A model generated the notes under the pieces. That model was not told the DNA's origin and made no database searches. It saw nothing but the letters and a program-made list of their open reading frames with translations. Both the position numbers and the translations under genes were made by a program. 64,000 nucleotides of DNA, taken from NCBI GenBank assembly GCA_018650795.1, contig JABIFG010000100.1, forward strand, positions 1 to 64,000, read 5' to 3'. This stretch comes from Fidelibacterota bacterium. GTDB taxonomy: Bacteria > Fidelibacterota > UBA8477 > JABMPR01. Below, piece by piece: positions 52,010-60,769 of the stretch; the stretch's first letter is position 1, and each line of letters opens with the position of its first letter.

Positions 52010-52909
52010 ATGTCACTTATAATTGTTGGATCACTCGCCCTCGATACCATTGAAGCTCCTACAGGATCAGTCTCTGAAGTTCCTGGTGGATCCAGTAGCT
52101 ATTGTTCCCTGGCAGCCAGTTACTTTACCCATCCAAATATCGTAGGCGTGGTTGGGAATGATTTTCCGGACTCAGTCATCACTCTTTTTAAAGATCATCA
52201 CATAAATCTGGAAGGATTGGCAGTAGAAGAAGGGAAGACTTTCCGTTGGGGAGGGCGTTACGCTGAAAATTTTGATGATAGAACTACACTCTTCACCGAA
52301 TTGAATGTTTTCGAAACCTTCAATCCGGTCTTACCAGATATCTACAAAGATGCAGCCTATGTATTACTGGCAAATATCCACCCTGGTTTGCAACATAATG
52401 TGCTTGATCAATTGGAAGCTGACTCGTTCGTTGTGCTTGATACGATGAATCTATGGATTGATACAGCCCTCGAAGATTTGCTTACTCTGATAAAAAGGGT
52501 AAATATGATTGTGATCAATGATGAAGAAGCCCTCATGCTCACAAAAGAACGTAACTATAAAAAAGCCGCCAGAAAACTTCATACAATGGGACCTGAATGG
52601 GTCGTCATAAAAAAAGGTCAGCATGGCGCTCTTCTTTTTCATAATGACCAGATCTTTAGTGTCCCTGGTTTCCTGCTCGATGAAGTCAAAGATCCAACCG
52701 GTGCAGGAGATACCTTTGTGGGTGCACTCATAGGTTATCTTGATCAGTCCAAAGACCATTCCTTTGATAATATGAAACTGGCTGTGGTGTTTGGGTCCGT
52801 TCTCGCCTCTTTTTGCGTCCAGGATTTTTCAGTAGATGGAATTACCTATCTGGAGGAATCAGATCTAGAAGCACGCTATGATGAATTCGTAATTATGAGT
52901 CAATTCTAG
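52010..52909 (+). CDS. PfkB-family sugar kinase
   Basis: The 299-residue protein has the ribokinase/PfkB fold: GSLALDTIEAPTGSVSEVPGGSSSYCSLAASYF at the substrate lid, LDTMNLWID, INDEEALMLT (about 163), VVIKKGQHGALLF and DPTGAGDTFVGALIGYL (about 226, with the catalytic Asp). It phosphorylates a sugar or nucleoside; substrate is not evident. AAGGA lies 6 bases before the ATG. It is 10 bp upstream of the lipase gene. Confidence 0.87.
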   Translation: MSLIIVGSLALDTIEAPTGSVSEVPGGSSSYCSLAASYFTHPNIVGVVGNDFPDSVITLFKDHHINLEGLAVEEGKTFRWGGRYAENFDDRTTLFTELNVFETFNPVLPDIYKDAAYVLLANIHPGLQHNVLDQLEADSFVVLDTMNLWIDTALEDLLTLIKRVNMIVINDEEALMLTKERNYKKAARKLHTMGPEWVVIKKGQHGALLFHNDQIFSVPGFLLDEVKDPTGAGDTFVGALIGYLDQSKDHSFDNMKLAVVFGSVLASFCVQDFSVDGITYLEESDLEARYDEFVIMSQF

Positions 52910-52919
52910 GGAAAATACA

Positions 52920-54149
52920 ATGAACTCTAAACATACTATTAAAAGAATCTATAGAATTTTAAGTTTTGGTATAATGATGCTCAGCCTCAGCCTTTATACT
53001 GGCTGTGAACAAGAGGATGAGGTCGAGACCTGTAACACTGTTGATGAGGCAGGTGAATTGGTTGAAGCCACTTTCCAAATGACCCTCACCCCAACACAGG
53101 TTGAACCTTATCTAAGTCTGTTTGGAGCTCCAATTGGGTACACCTTGACCCACAGCGCAGATGCATATAAGATTCATTATAAGACCAGAGATAAGCATGG
53201 GGACCTTACCCTTGCCTCCGGTGTCATGTTTTTACCCCAGGCTGTTGAAACCATGGATCTGGTGAGTGTGCAGCATGGAACTGCCCTGAAAAGGGAAAAC
53301 ACTGGATCTGTGAATCCCCTTTATGCCATGGATGGCATCATGTTCGCCATGAGTGGATTTATGGCCGTTGCACCAGATTATATTGGTTTAGGTATTTCGG
53401 AAGATATGCATCCATATCTTCATGCTGAGCTAACAGCAAATGCCATCGTTGACATGCTACGTGCCGTTAGAATCTATGCTTGTGAGAATGATCTTGATAT
53501 AAGTGATGAACTCTTTCTGGCTGGCTATTCTGAAGGTGGATACGCTACTATGGCTGCCCAAAAATTTATTGAAACAGATTATTCAGATGAATTTCAATTG
53601 AGTGCTGTTGCCCCCATGTCTGGCCCCTATGACCTCATTGGATCCACTCGCGACCTCCTGAGTAGAGATGCTTATGATATTCCAGCCTTTCTCGTCTATG
53701 TTGTGGCAGCATATGATGATATCTACGGGTGGAATCGTCTCACTGAAATCTTTAACGAGCCTTATGCGTCTATGATTCCAGCTCTATATGATGGCACCCT
53801 GGAGTTGGGGGATGTGAATGGTCAGTTACCAACTGCCATAGATGCTCTATTCAAAGCAGATTTTACTGCGGCTTTCTTTGCAGAGCAAGAAGTAGCCATC
53901 CAACATGCCCTGGAAGAAAACACGCTATTGGATTGGGGACCGGTAGCTCCTGTCCGGTTATATCATGGAACTGCTGATAGCACAGTTTCAATCAATAATA
54001 CTTTAAGTGCCTATACCTCTTTGCAGGCTAATGGTGGAACGAGTGTAGAATTGGTGACCCTACTTGGTGCGGATCATGTCGGTGGATTTATTCCCTCAAT
54101 GATTCTAGCAGAAGCATGGTTTGATAGTATAAGAACAGCGAGTCAATAA
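52920..54149 (+). CDS. secreted lipase-type alpha/beta hydrolase lipoprotein
   Basis: The 409-residue protein has a lipoprotein signal with lipobox SLYTGC (Cys at about 29; ILSFGIMMLSLSLYTGC). The core is an alpha/beta hydrolase of the secretory lipase (LIP) type: nucleophile in AGYSEGGYATMA (about 207), Asp in HGTADSTVS (about 345) and His in GADHVGG (about 389). It probably cleaves acyl esters outside the cytoplasm. GGGA lies 8 bases before the ATG. It converges with the DJ-1 gene (1-bp gap). Confidence 0.85.
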   Translation: MNSKHTIKRIYRILSFGIMMLSLSLYTGCEQEDEVETCNTVDEAGELVEATFQMTLTPTQVEPYLSLFGAPIGYTLTHSADAYKIHYKTRDKHGDLTLASGVMFLPQAVETMDLVSVQHGTALKRENTGSVNPLYAMDGIMFAMSGFMAVAPDYIGLGISEDMHPYLHAELTANAIVDMLRAVRIYACENDLDISDELFLAGYSEGGYATMAAQKFIETDYSDEFQLSAVAPMSGPYDLIGSTRDLLSRDAYDIPAFLVYVVAAYDDIYGWNRLTEIFNEPYASMIPALYDGTLELGDVNGQLPTAIDALFKADFTAAFFAEQEVAIQHALEENTLLDWGPVAPVRLYHGTADSTVSINNTLSAYTSLQANGGTSVELVTLLGADHVGGFIPSMILAEAWFDSIRTASQ

Positions 54150-54150
54150 A

Positions 54151-54702
54151 TTATAATTTTGCCAGAACTCCAGCATTTACTTCGGTAACTTTTTCTTTTC
54201 CATAGAGTGCCTCTATCAACTTAAAGGAAAACTCCATAGCGCTGCCAGCCGCCTGACCTGTAATCAGGAGATCAGCCGTTTCCACACGTGCCCCAGTGTG
54301 AATAGCTGTTGTCATGCGATCAGCCCAAGCAGGGTGAGAGGTGATTCTCTTATCAATGGTGAGGCCAGCCTCTTCTAGAACTGCAGGTGCAGCACAAATG
54401 GCTGCTGACGTTTTATTTGCTGTTGCCTGATCCTTCAGGAGTTTGATAATTCGAGCATCGCCCATAAGGTTAGGGGCTCCAGGAACACCTCCAGGAAGTA
54501 CAATCATTTCAAAGTTATCGTCGAGAATCTCGTCTAATACAGTATCAGCAATGACTTTCAAGCCATGGGAACCCTGAACATTTCTCTTTTCCAGAGAAGC
54601 TACTACTACTTCAGCCCCAGCTCGACGGAGCAAATCAATAATGGTGATAGCCTCGATTTCTTCAAATCCTTCTGCCAGGGGTACCAATATCTTCTTCATC
54701 AT
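54151..54702 (-). CDS. DJ-1/PfpI-family protein
   Basis: The 183-residue protein matches the DJ-1 branch of the DJ-1/PfpI superfamily: KKILVPLAEGFEEIEAITIIDLLRRAGAEVVVASL, VLPGGVPGAPNLM and the nucleophile Cys in AAICAAPAVLEEAGL (about 105). Proposed roles include deglycase or redox chaperone activities; which applies is not known. AGGAG lies a few bases before the ATGATG. It is 7 bp downstream of the lipoprotein gene and may be co-transcribed with it. Confidence 0.92.
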   Translation of the reverse strand: MMKKILVPLAEGFEEIEAITIIDLLRRAGAEVVVASLEKRNVQGSHGLKVIADTVLDEILDDNFEMIVLPGGVPGAPNLMGDARIIKLLKDQATANKTSAAICAAPAVLEEAGLTIDKRITSHPAWADRMTTAIHTGARVETADLLITGQAAGSAMEFSFKLIEALYGKEKVTEVNAGVLAKL

Positions 54703-54709
54703 TAGGCTC

Positions 54710-55627
54710 CTATAGTCCCGGTGTGCGATAATTCTCCAGAATGAACGACTTCTTGTATTTTGAAGTCTTTACCAGCTTCCCGTCCTGGTTATAAATATGA
54801 ATAAATTTTGGTTGGTGTTTATCATTATACTCATAAACCGTTTTCTTAATCAGTTCGAGTTGTCGATCTTTTTCCACCTCGACAAGAAGATGTCCGTATT
54901 CGTCATATTTTCGAGAAATGAATACTCCACGATCTTCATCCAATATTTCTTCATGTTCGCGGTAACTTTTTACAGGGTGATAACTATATCTGTAAAAAGC
55001 GATGAGTGAATTGTCTGGTAGGTAGCGCTCCTCATTCACAATCTGGATTTCATCATTATACAAGGTTAACCAGTAATCTCTCAGTTCCCCACTGGGGAGA
55101 AAGAAATTGCGTCTTGATTTATCGAGACGATGTTTATAGTCGTAGTGATATTCAGTTGAGCTTTCAATCTTATGACCCAACCCCAGAGTTTCTTCAAGAT
55201 AAGCTTTTTGATTCGCATCGTAATAGATGATCATTTTCTTTTCCAGCGAGTGAGCCCGGGAGAACCACTGTTCTTCTCGTTTTATCACCCGACCTTTTTC
55301 GTAATGCCATTCTCGTGTGATTCTTGGCGAGCCACTGTCAAATAATTCGGTGCGTTTAAGTCGAAGCAACATTCCTTTTCGAGTGTAGGTATAACTGCTT
55401 TTTTCAACAAGCATTTTTCCGGTAGAGTAATATTTGGCTGCGGTAATCTGCCCCTTGTCATTGCGTTTCACTTCGAAATAATCACCTCGAATTGAGCTAC
55501 GATCCCGAATATGATTCAGAAATTGGGGGGTTTGAAGATCACCATTCTTGTAATAGGAAATTTTACCTCCGCTGCATGCGCTGATGAGCAGGGTAATTAA
55601 AACTATATTGGAAAGTTTGATGATCAC
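54710..55627 (-). CDS. lipoprotein with YwqK-like repeats, unknown function
   Basis: The 305-residue protein has a short lipoprotein signal (LSNIVLITLLISACSGG; lipobox ISAC, Cys at 18). Its mature part is made of repeated strand pairs of the form Y-x-G-x-h-x-h (KYYSTGKMLVEKSSYTYTRKGMLLRLKRT, YDEYGHLLVEVEKD, YNDKHQPKFIHIYNQDGKLV), resembling YwqK/toRAST-like beta repeats, a fold found in many outer-membrane lipoproteins. I assign no function. It is coupled by ATGA to the coiled-coil gene upstream. Confidence 0.7.
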   Translation of the reverse strand: MIIKLSNIVLITLLISACSGGKISYYKNGDLQTPQFLNHIRDRSSIRGDYFEVKRNDKGQITAAKYYSTGKMLVEKSSYTYTRKGMLLRLKRTELFDSGSPRITREWHYEKGRVIKREEQWFSRAHSLEKKMIIYYDANQKAYLEETLGLGHKIESSTEYHYDYKHRLDKSRRNFFLPSGELRDYWLTLYNDEIQIVNEERYLPDNSLIAFYRYSYHPVKSYREHEEILDEDRGVFISRKYDEYGHLLVEVEKDRQLELIKKTVYEYNDKHQPKFIHIYNQDGKLVKTSKYKKSFILENYRTPGL

Positions 55628-56304
55628 TTGGTGAACAGATAAAAGTAGATAGCTGATCGACGGGCATCCACGAGTTCAACCTTATCAGAGCTAACAATTT
55701 CGTCTGCGATATCATATAGCTCGTAACGAGAATCTTTTTCCAAACCCTGATAAAATCCAAGAACCTGTTCACTTGAAAGTGCATCAATGGTAATCAGACG
55801 GGCCTGGTCCAAAGACTTACCCTCACGAACCAACTTTACGGCTGATAAATCTATTGAGCGGGCACTTATCACTTGAGTCACATCAGTAGAATCAGACGAA
55901 GCTTCCTGGTTTACTGTTGGCTTCACTACCCTGGCTTGCTGCATTTTTTTGGCGAGGGCATAACGCTTACCGGGGTCCTCTAATTGTTTGCTGATCTCGA
56001 TAATATCTAATGTGATTTGATCAATTCTAGCCCGGGATTCGGCCTGTTTTTTGCGCAAGCGAATCAATCTCAAGCTATCACGCTTGTCAAAGTCAACATG
56101 GGGTGATTTCAATTCGGCTCCAAGCTGATATGAATGAGATTGCTCTGCCTTAAGTTTTGCCACCATCTCGCTGAGCTTGTCAATCTGTCGATGTAATGTT
56201 TTTACGTCAGAATCCTTCGGTTGTGACAAGGCAAACAACGGTGAAAGCATTATAATTACCAGTAAAATCGATTTGATGATATTACTCCTATTCATATTTA
56301 GCAT
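55624..56304 (-). CDS. exported coiled-coil protein, unknown function
   Basis: The 226-residue protein begins MLNMNRSNIIKSILLVIIMLSPLFALSQ, a signal peptide, then a long charged coiled coil (about 35-130: LHRQIDKLSEMVAKLKAEQ, RLRKKQAESRARIDQITLDIIEISKQL). The C-terminal 80 residues form a small folded unit (VKLVREGKSLDQARLITIDALSSEQVLGFYQGL). Its stop overlaps the downstream lipoprotein start by four bases (ATGA), so the pair is coupled and may interact. GAGGAG is 9 bases before the ATG. It matches no family I know. Confidence 0.7.
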   Translation of the reverse strand: MLNMNRSNIIKSILLVIIMLSPLFALSQPKDSDVKTLHRQIDKLSEMVAKLKAEQSHSYQLGAELKSPHVDFDKRDSLRLIRLRKKQAESRARIDQITLDIIEISKQLEDPGKRYALAKKMQQARVVKPTVNQEASSDSTDVTQVISARSIDLSAVKLVREGKSLDQARLITIDALSSEQVLGFYQGLEKDSRYELYDIADEIVSSDKVELVDARRSAIYFYLFTK

Positions 56305-56388
56305 AACCCAATTCTCCTCAATGCGATGCCTTTAAACTAACACAACACTAAAACTGAGAAAGAATGAAATGTACCCAGGGATTTTGAT

Positions 56389-56829
56389 TCAGAGGAGCTG
56401 CTTTTCATACCAGTATTTGACTTCACCCTGTTCAGGGGCAGTCTTTATTAGGGAATAATGGTTATTTTTCCCCAGATTTATCATAGCGGGGAATCGATTG
56501 AAGGTAGTGAAGTATATTTGTGTAATCCCCAGTGTTCTGACATGCTGCTCCTGCTTCTCAAGTAGCGCTTGTGCAATACCTTGCCGACGATAATCCTCGT
56601 GGACGCCACCCAACCAGGAAAAGAAGCTTTGCTTATTCTCAATGACATATCCCAGTTTAAAGCCGACTGGAACCACTCCATCATAGGCTATCAATAGGAG
56701 AGCTTGCTGTTTTCGAATTTGCTCCAGTTTTTGTTCAGTCGCTCGACTCTTCGCAAATATCATTTTTTCAAGCGAAACAACAGTATGGAGCTCAACATCA
56801 GCAGGGCGTATTTCAATCTGGATCGAAAT
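56389..56829 (-). CDS. GNAT-family N-acetyltransferase with probable AUU start
   Basis: The 146-residue protein has the GNAT core: acceptor region LLLIAYDGVVPVGFKLGYV, the acetyl-CoA loop VHEDYRRQGIAQALLEKQEQHV (R/QxxGxA form) and the terminal YWYEKQLL strand. The ATG at 56763 would delete the first beta strand, and no ribosome site precedes it. The frame runs upstream as IEIRPADVELHTVVSLEKMIF, a standard GNAT beginning, with no ATG, GTG or TTG back to the TAG at 56777's frame end near 56877. ATT at 56829 lies 8 bases after a strong AAAGGAG (56844-56838), giving MSIQIEIRPAD. The acetyl acceptor is unknown. It is 84 bp upstream of the coiled-coil gene. Confidence 0.75.
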   Translation of the reverse strand: MSIQIEIRPADVELHTVVSLEKMIFAKSRATEQKLEQIRKQQALLLIAYDGVVPVGFKLGYVIENKQSFFSWLGGVHEDYRRQGIAQALLEKQEQHVRTLGITQIYFTTFNRFPAMINLGKNNHYSLIKTAPEQGEVKYWYEKQLL

Positions 56830-56909
56830 TTGGTATACTCCTTTAATAATTGCTAATGTGAAAAAAGACTTACCCTATTCACATTTCCATCTAAATTTAG
56901 ACTTCAGTT

Positions 56910-57833
56910 ATGAATAAACAAAAGCCAAGAATCCCCTCAGGAACACAGTGCCTCAACTGCGGCTCATCTATCAGCGCTCAATTTTGCCCAGAATGCGGAC
57001 AAAAGAACAAAGATTATCGCCTTACTTTCAAAGATTTGTTTTCAGATTTTCTTGAAGAGCTCCTGGATGTTGATTCTCGTGTTCTCAGATCTCTAAGACT
57101 TTTATTCACGTCTCCTGGTTTTCTGACATCCGAGTATGTAAAAGGCCGTAGGGTGAGTTATCTACCACCTGTAAGACTCTATCTTGTAGCCAGTGTACTT
57201 TTCTTTCTGTCCCTGACCCTGAGCACATTGGTCCCAGACGTCCAGAACAATGAGTTTTTCAAAGAACTCTCGGAGACGGGAGATATTGATAACGCTTTAG
57301 AAAGCGCTCTAGAATCAAAGCAGAAATCACTAAGTAATGACGGGACAATTTCCGCTAACTCCGGTTTGGTACCAGTGGATCCTGATAGTTCCCAATCTGG
57401 AATGACCGTATCGTTTGGAGAAGGTCAATATGATGTAAATCAGAGTGATTTTCTGTCCACCTTTAGCGATAATTTTGCCAAGATGATGTTTTTGCTGCTG
57501 CCTGTGGCAGCCCTGCAACTCAAGGTGCTCTACTGGCGCAGAAAAAAACTCTATATTGAGCATCTTGTTTTCAGTTTGCATGTGCACGCCTTTATCTTCA
57601 GTATTCTCATTTTAACGGTTGTTCTGGATCATAAGTTCACCATGTGGCTTGTGATTTTCGCCAGCCTCATATATTTATTTTTGGCCATGAAGAATTTTTA
57701 TGCACAATCCTATTCCAAAACTACCTCGAAGATGATCTTACTCCTCATTAGCTATGGACTCACGATCCTACTTGTTATGACCCTGACTCTGGTTGTCACC
57801 GCAGTTGGACTCGTCATGGGCAATCCAGGATAA
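56910..57833 (+). CDS. DUF3667-type membrane protein with N-terminal zinc ribbon
   Basis: The 307-residue protein starts with a zinc ribbon CLNCGSSISAQFCPECGQKN (about 15-34), then the DUF3667 signature DYRLTFKDLFSDFLEELLDVDSRVLRSLRLLFTSPGFLTSEYVKGRRVSYLPPVRLYL. Membrane helices follow at about 95-115, and a group of four or five near the end (180-305), separated by a polar low-complexity loop (about 125-175, ESALESKQKSLSNDG). Function unknown. It begins a short plus-strand pair with the next gene (15 bp). No ribosome site is visible. Confidence 0.8.
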   Translation: MNKQKPRIPSGTQCLNCGSSISAQFCPECGQKNKDYRLTFKDLFSDFLEELLDVDSRVLRSLRLLFTSPGFLTSEYVKGRRVSYLPPVRLYLVASVLFFLSLTLSTLVPDVQNNEFFKELSETGDIDNALESALESKQKSLSNDGTISANSGLVPVDPDSSQSGMTVSFGEGQYDVNQSDFLSTFSDNFAKMMFLLLPVAALQLKVLYWRRKKLYIEHLVFSLHVHAFIFSILILTVVLDHKFTMWLVIFASLIYLFLAMKNFYAQSYSKTTSKMILLLISYGLTILLVMTLTLVVTAVGLVMGNPG

Positions 57834-57848
57834 ACCATTTCTTAAATT

Positions 57849-58427
57849 ATGATTGAATTTCTCACTCAAACCTTTAATGCCTCACTTATCGCTGTTACAC
57901 AATTGTTTCTGTCCTCTGTGGGTACTGCAAATCCCTGGTTTGAGGGACTCGATCTCCAGTACTCCGGTGTGAAGCATGAAATCATCTGTAGCACCAAATT
58001 GGCCGATTCATTTACTGAAACCCTTGATGATGTCCTGTTGTCGGGGGAGAATATTACACTTCATTTTCGTTTTGAACTCTATGCACCCGGCGAGGCGACA
58101 CCCATCCAGGTGAAAGAAGTTGTGAATGGCTTCCGTTTTGACAAAGAGTCAGATAGTTACTATCTACTCAACTCTGAGACAAAAGAGTTGGAGCGATTCT
58201 TTACCATCGAGGCGGCCAAAGACACTTATATTTCCGTTACTAACCTGGTTATTGTGAATACAGATATGTTGTCTGGTGAACAAGAATATTTTGTAAAAGT
58301 GACAGCCTTTCTTGATCCGATAAAGCTGGATAATATGAGTGAATCAGTAAATTTGATGTTACGCTGGGCCAGTGTCAAGCCAACGATTGTTTCAGATAAA
58401 TTTAGGGTTCAGGCCAAGGCTACCTAG
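57849..58427 (+). CDS. exported DUF4390-like protein
   Basis: The 192-residue protein begins with a hydrophobic leader (MIEFLTQTFNASLIAVTQLFLSSVGTA) and continues with a domain of the form GLDLQYSGVKHEIICSTKLADSFTETLDDVLLSGENITLHFRFELY. The alternating pattern and the LSSGxxLxF-like strand resemble DUF4390; the match is by eye and weak. A TAA codon lies two codons upstream of the start, which fixes the N-terminus. Its stop TAG and the stop of the opposite manA share the palindromic CTAG at 58424-58427. Confidence 0.6.
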   Translation: MIEFLTQTFNASLIAVTQLFLSSVGTANPWFEGLDLQYSGVKHEIICSTKLADSFTETLDDVLLSGENITLHFRFELYAPGEATPIQVKEVVNGFRFDKESDSYYLLNSETKELERFFTIEAAKDTYISVTNLVIVNTDMLSGEQEYFVKVTAFLDPIKLDNMSESVNLMLRWASVKPTIVSDKFRVQAKAT

Positions 58428-59650
58428 ATTTCCAAATCTGGTATCTCAACATAAAATAGTTTCGAACCATGACGTGCTCGAATTTTGAATTCGGGCAAGT
58501 TCGCCGGTGCTATAAATGAATGACCTCGCTTAAATACGCAGGTACAAGATTCGTTGTCACCTCCCCAATGCAGACTGATTTCACCCGCTATTACTATGAA
58601 CATGGACAGGCTTGTTCGTGAGGTGAATGATTCAGCCTCTCCTTCCGGCAAGTCGAGTAATTTTACTTTGAATTCTTTGGCTGGTGAGCCGTACTCACTC
58701 ACAAATCCTAGTTTATCTGGAACTATCCGATAGTCTGCTAACTCATCATAGACTAGAATGTCAGAAAGTGCATTTACATCACAAAATTTATTGGTTAAAC
58801 CCAACCTGACTACGTTATCAGAGTTAGCCATACATTCGATAATATTACCGCTCAAATAAGCATGTGGGACACCTGGCGCCAGAAAGACAGCATCGCCTGG
58901 TTCCAGGTGAACTCGCTGTAAGAAGAACAAAAATATAAGACCAATATCTTCGGGTCCGCGTTTGTCAAATTGCCGTAAAAAAAGTTGTTCTGTTTCATCT
59001 GGAATACTTTTTAGAGTGAGACGTTCATGGATCTTTCTGCTGGTATCTGCAAACGACTTTCTGTCAGTCTCCCAGAGATGAAATAGTTTTTGAACACCTT
59101 CTTGAAGATTGTTTGCAGGAATCTCAATATTTCTCACCAGTAGGTTGAGCTCAGGAGTGGTATCCAACAGTTCAGAGTATTCTTGGTTTGAGATAAAGCC
59201 AACTAGTGCATCTAAACTGTCAAGGGCAATAGCTATTTCAGGTTTATGATTGTCGTCGGGATAGTGTTCAGGATCGCTTTTATGCAAACTTTCAGCTTGC
59301 CGTTTGTTGGGATGCGCCTGAATACTAAGCGCTTCTCCAGCAGACAAAATTTTGAGCAGATATGGTAGGGTGGAAAATTTATCATGCTCTGAGAGATGTT
59401 TATGTGGATTATCTGAGATCCAATTGGAGAAATCGCAGGGACCATGTTCTGGATCTATGATTTGTGATGGTGCATTGGGATGAACTCCCATCCATAGTTC
59501 TGCAAAGGGTTGACCCGGCTCAGGGGTAACGCCCAGCAGGTCTGCGATATAAGCGTACTCATTTCGCGTACCCCATTCATAGTGTTGTATCGTGTTTATT
59601 AAACGATAGGGCCTTGAAGTCAAACAGTCTGAATTTCTTTCTTTTGACAT
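58424..59650 (-). CDS. manA: class I mannose-6-phosphate isomerase
   Basis: The 408-residue protein is a type I phosphomannose isomerase: YEWGTRNEYAYIADLLG, PFAELWMGVHPNAPSQI, zinc-binding SIQAHPNKRQAE (about 116), NHKPEIAIAL and LAPGVPHAYLSGNIIECMANSDNVVRLGLTNK (about 262). It links fructose-6-P to mannose-6-P, which the phosphohexomutase at 47 kb can turn into mannose-1-P for glycan synthesis. Its stop overlaps the convergent gene within CTAG. Confidence 0.95.
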   Translation of the reverse strand: MSKERNSDCLTSRPYRLINTIQHYEWGTRNEYAYIADLLGVTPEPGQPFAELWMGVHPNAPSQIIDPEHGPCDFSNWISDNPHKHLSEHDKFSTLPYLLKILSAGEALSIQAHPNKRQAESLHKSDPEHYPDDNHKPEIAIALDSLDALVGFISNQEYSELLDTTPELNLLVRNIEIPANNLQEGVQKLFHLWETDRKSFADTSRKIHERLTLKSIPDETEQLFLRQFDKRGPEDIGLIFLFFLQRVHLEPGDAVFLAPGVPHAYLSGNIIECMANSDNVVRLGLTNKFCDVNALSDILVYDELADYRIVPDKLGFVSEYGSPAKEFKVKLLDLPEGEAESFTSRTSLSMFIVIAGEISLHWGGDNESCTCVFKRGHSFIAPANLPEFKIRARHGSKLFYVEIPDLEI

Positions 59651-59860
59651 GATGAAAATTATTCAGTAGCCACACTGTCTACAATCACAATTCGTGTTCC
59701 TCTAGATTTATAAACGCTAAATATTTAATATTATATTAAAATATTCATAAATAGTCCTTGCCATGAACTACTTGTCCGGTTAATATTTATCAAATCAACA
59801 ATACAATTGACAACACCAATTGAAGCCCAGTTAAGAACTTACTAAACATGGGAAAGCAAT

Positions 59861-60769
59861 ATGATTCATACACAAAAATCCAAAGCCCGCTTATTTTTTA
59901 CTTATCTCAAGGATAAGACAGAACTCTTCCTTTTTGTGAAACCTCACGGAACCTCCGGAAGTGGGATGACATATAGGCGGGCTCCTGGAGATGCAGCCAT
60001 GAATTTACGTATCCAGGCTATTCTTGATCATGCGAAGGTGCAGACTGTTGATACCGAAATCTGGATACTATTGTATCCGCCAGAGATTTATACAACAACC
60101 ATGTACATCTCGTCTCATGCTTCCAGTAACGAGGTGAAGGCGATGATCCGTGAGCAAATATTTTCGACCTTACCATATTCAATCAACTATGATTGGGAAA
60201 ATTACACACTCACTTCGCATGAAAATGGACACGGTGAGAATATGGTAACAGTGACAATTCTAGGAAAAGATGTGCTTCCCAGGATCCAGGAGTTACTTAC
60301 TGATAATTTTGATAGAGTGAAATTTATTGGCGATGGATTACAGTTTTTAAATATCGAAGCTACATTTTTTCAACAATTAAGAGGACAAACCTATGAGATG
60401 ATACTTCCCTATGATGAGATGTTTTACACCGCAGCGTTTCGATCGGGTCTACACGTGGAGAGTTCCGTCCTCACTCATGCCTGCTCATCGTCATTTGGAG
60501 AATATAAATTGAGTCAACAACAGGTATATCTAGATATTCGTCAAGAGAAGAATTTGCTTCATCAGCCCAAAATACAACCAGTTGTACCCTGCTCAGAGTG
60601 GATGAGTGCACGTCTTACCTCGGCTGCTTTTCCAACCTGGTTTATTGCTAGAAATTGCATGCATCAGCATGAAAGAGTCAATTTTATCAAACAAGATTGC
60701 GAAAGTGAGGAACGATCGGAGAAGAAACGCTCAAGCACGAAATTGGAGCCTATCTATTTATTAGATTGA
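59861..60769 (+). CDS. PilM/GspL-like protein, orphan
   Basis: The 302-residue soluble protein resembles the actin-like PilM/GspL group more than anything else I recognise: EVKAMIREQIFSTLPYSINYDWENYTLTSHENG (compare the REALPWLLEEQL type region of GspL) followed by MVTVTILGKDVLPRIQELLTDNFDRVKFIGDGLQFL. The second half has no clear actin-fold ATP motifs. In Gram-negative bacteria such proteins sit in pilus or type II secretion platforms; no PilN, PilO or secretin gene is nearby. GGAA precedes the ATG by 7 bases. It converges with the next gene, overlapping by 9 bases. Confidence 0.4.
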   Translation: MIHTQKSKARLFFTYLKDKTELFLFVKPHGTSGSGMTYRRAPGDAAMNLRIQAILDHAKVQTVDTEIWILLYPPEIYTTTMYISSHASSNEVKAMIREQIFSTLPYSINYDWENYTLTSHENGHGENMVTVTILGKDVLPRIQELLTDNFDRVKFIGDGLQFLNIEATFFQQLRGQTYEMILPYDEMFYTAAFRSGLHVESSVLTHACSSSFGEYKLSQQQVYLDIRQEKNLLHQPKIQPVVPCSEWMSARLTSAAFPTWFIARNCMHQHERVNFIKQDCESEERSEKKRSSTKLEPIYLLD

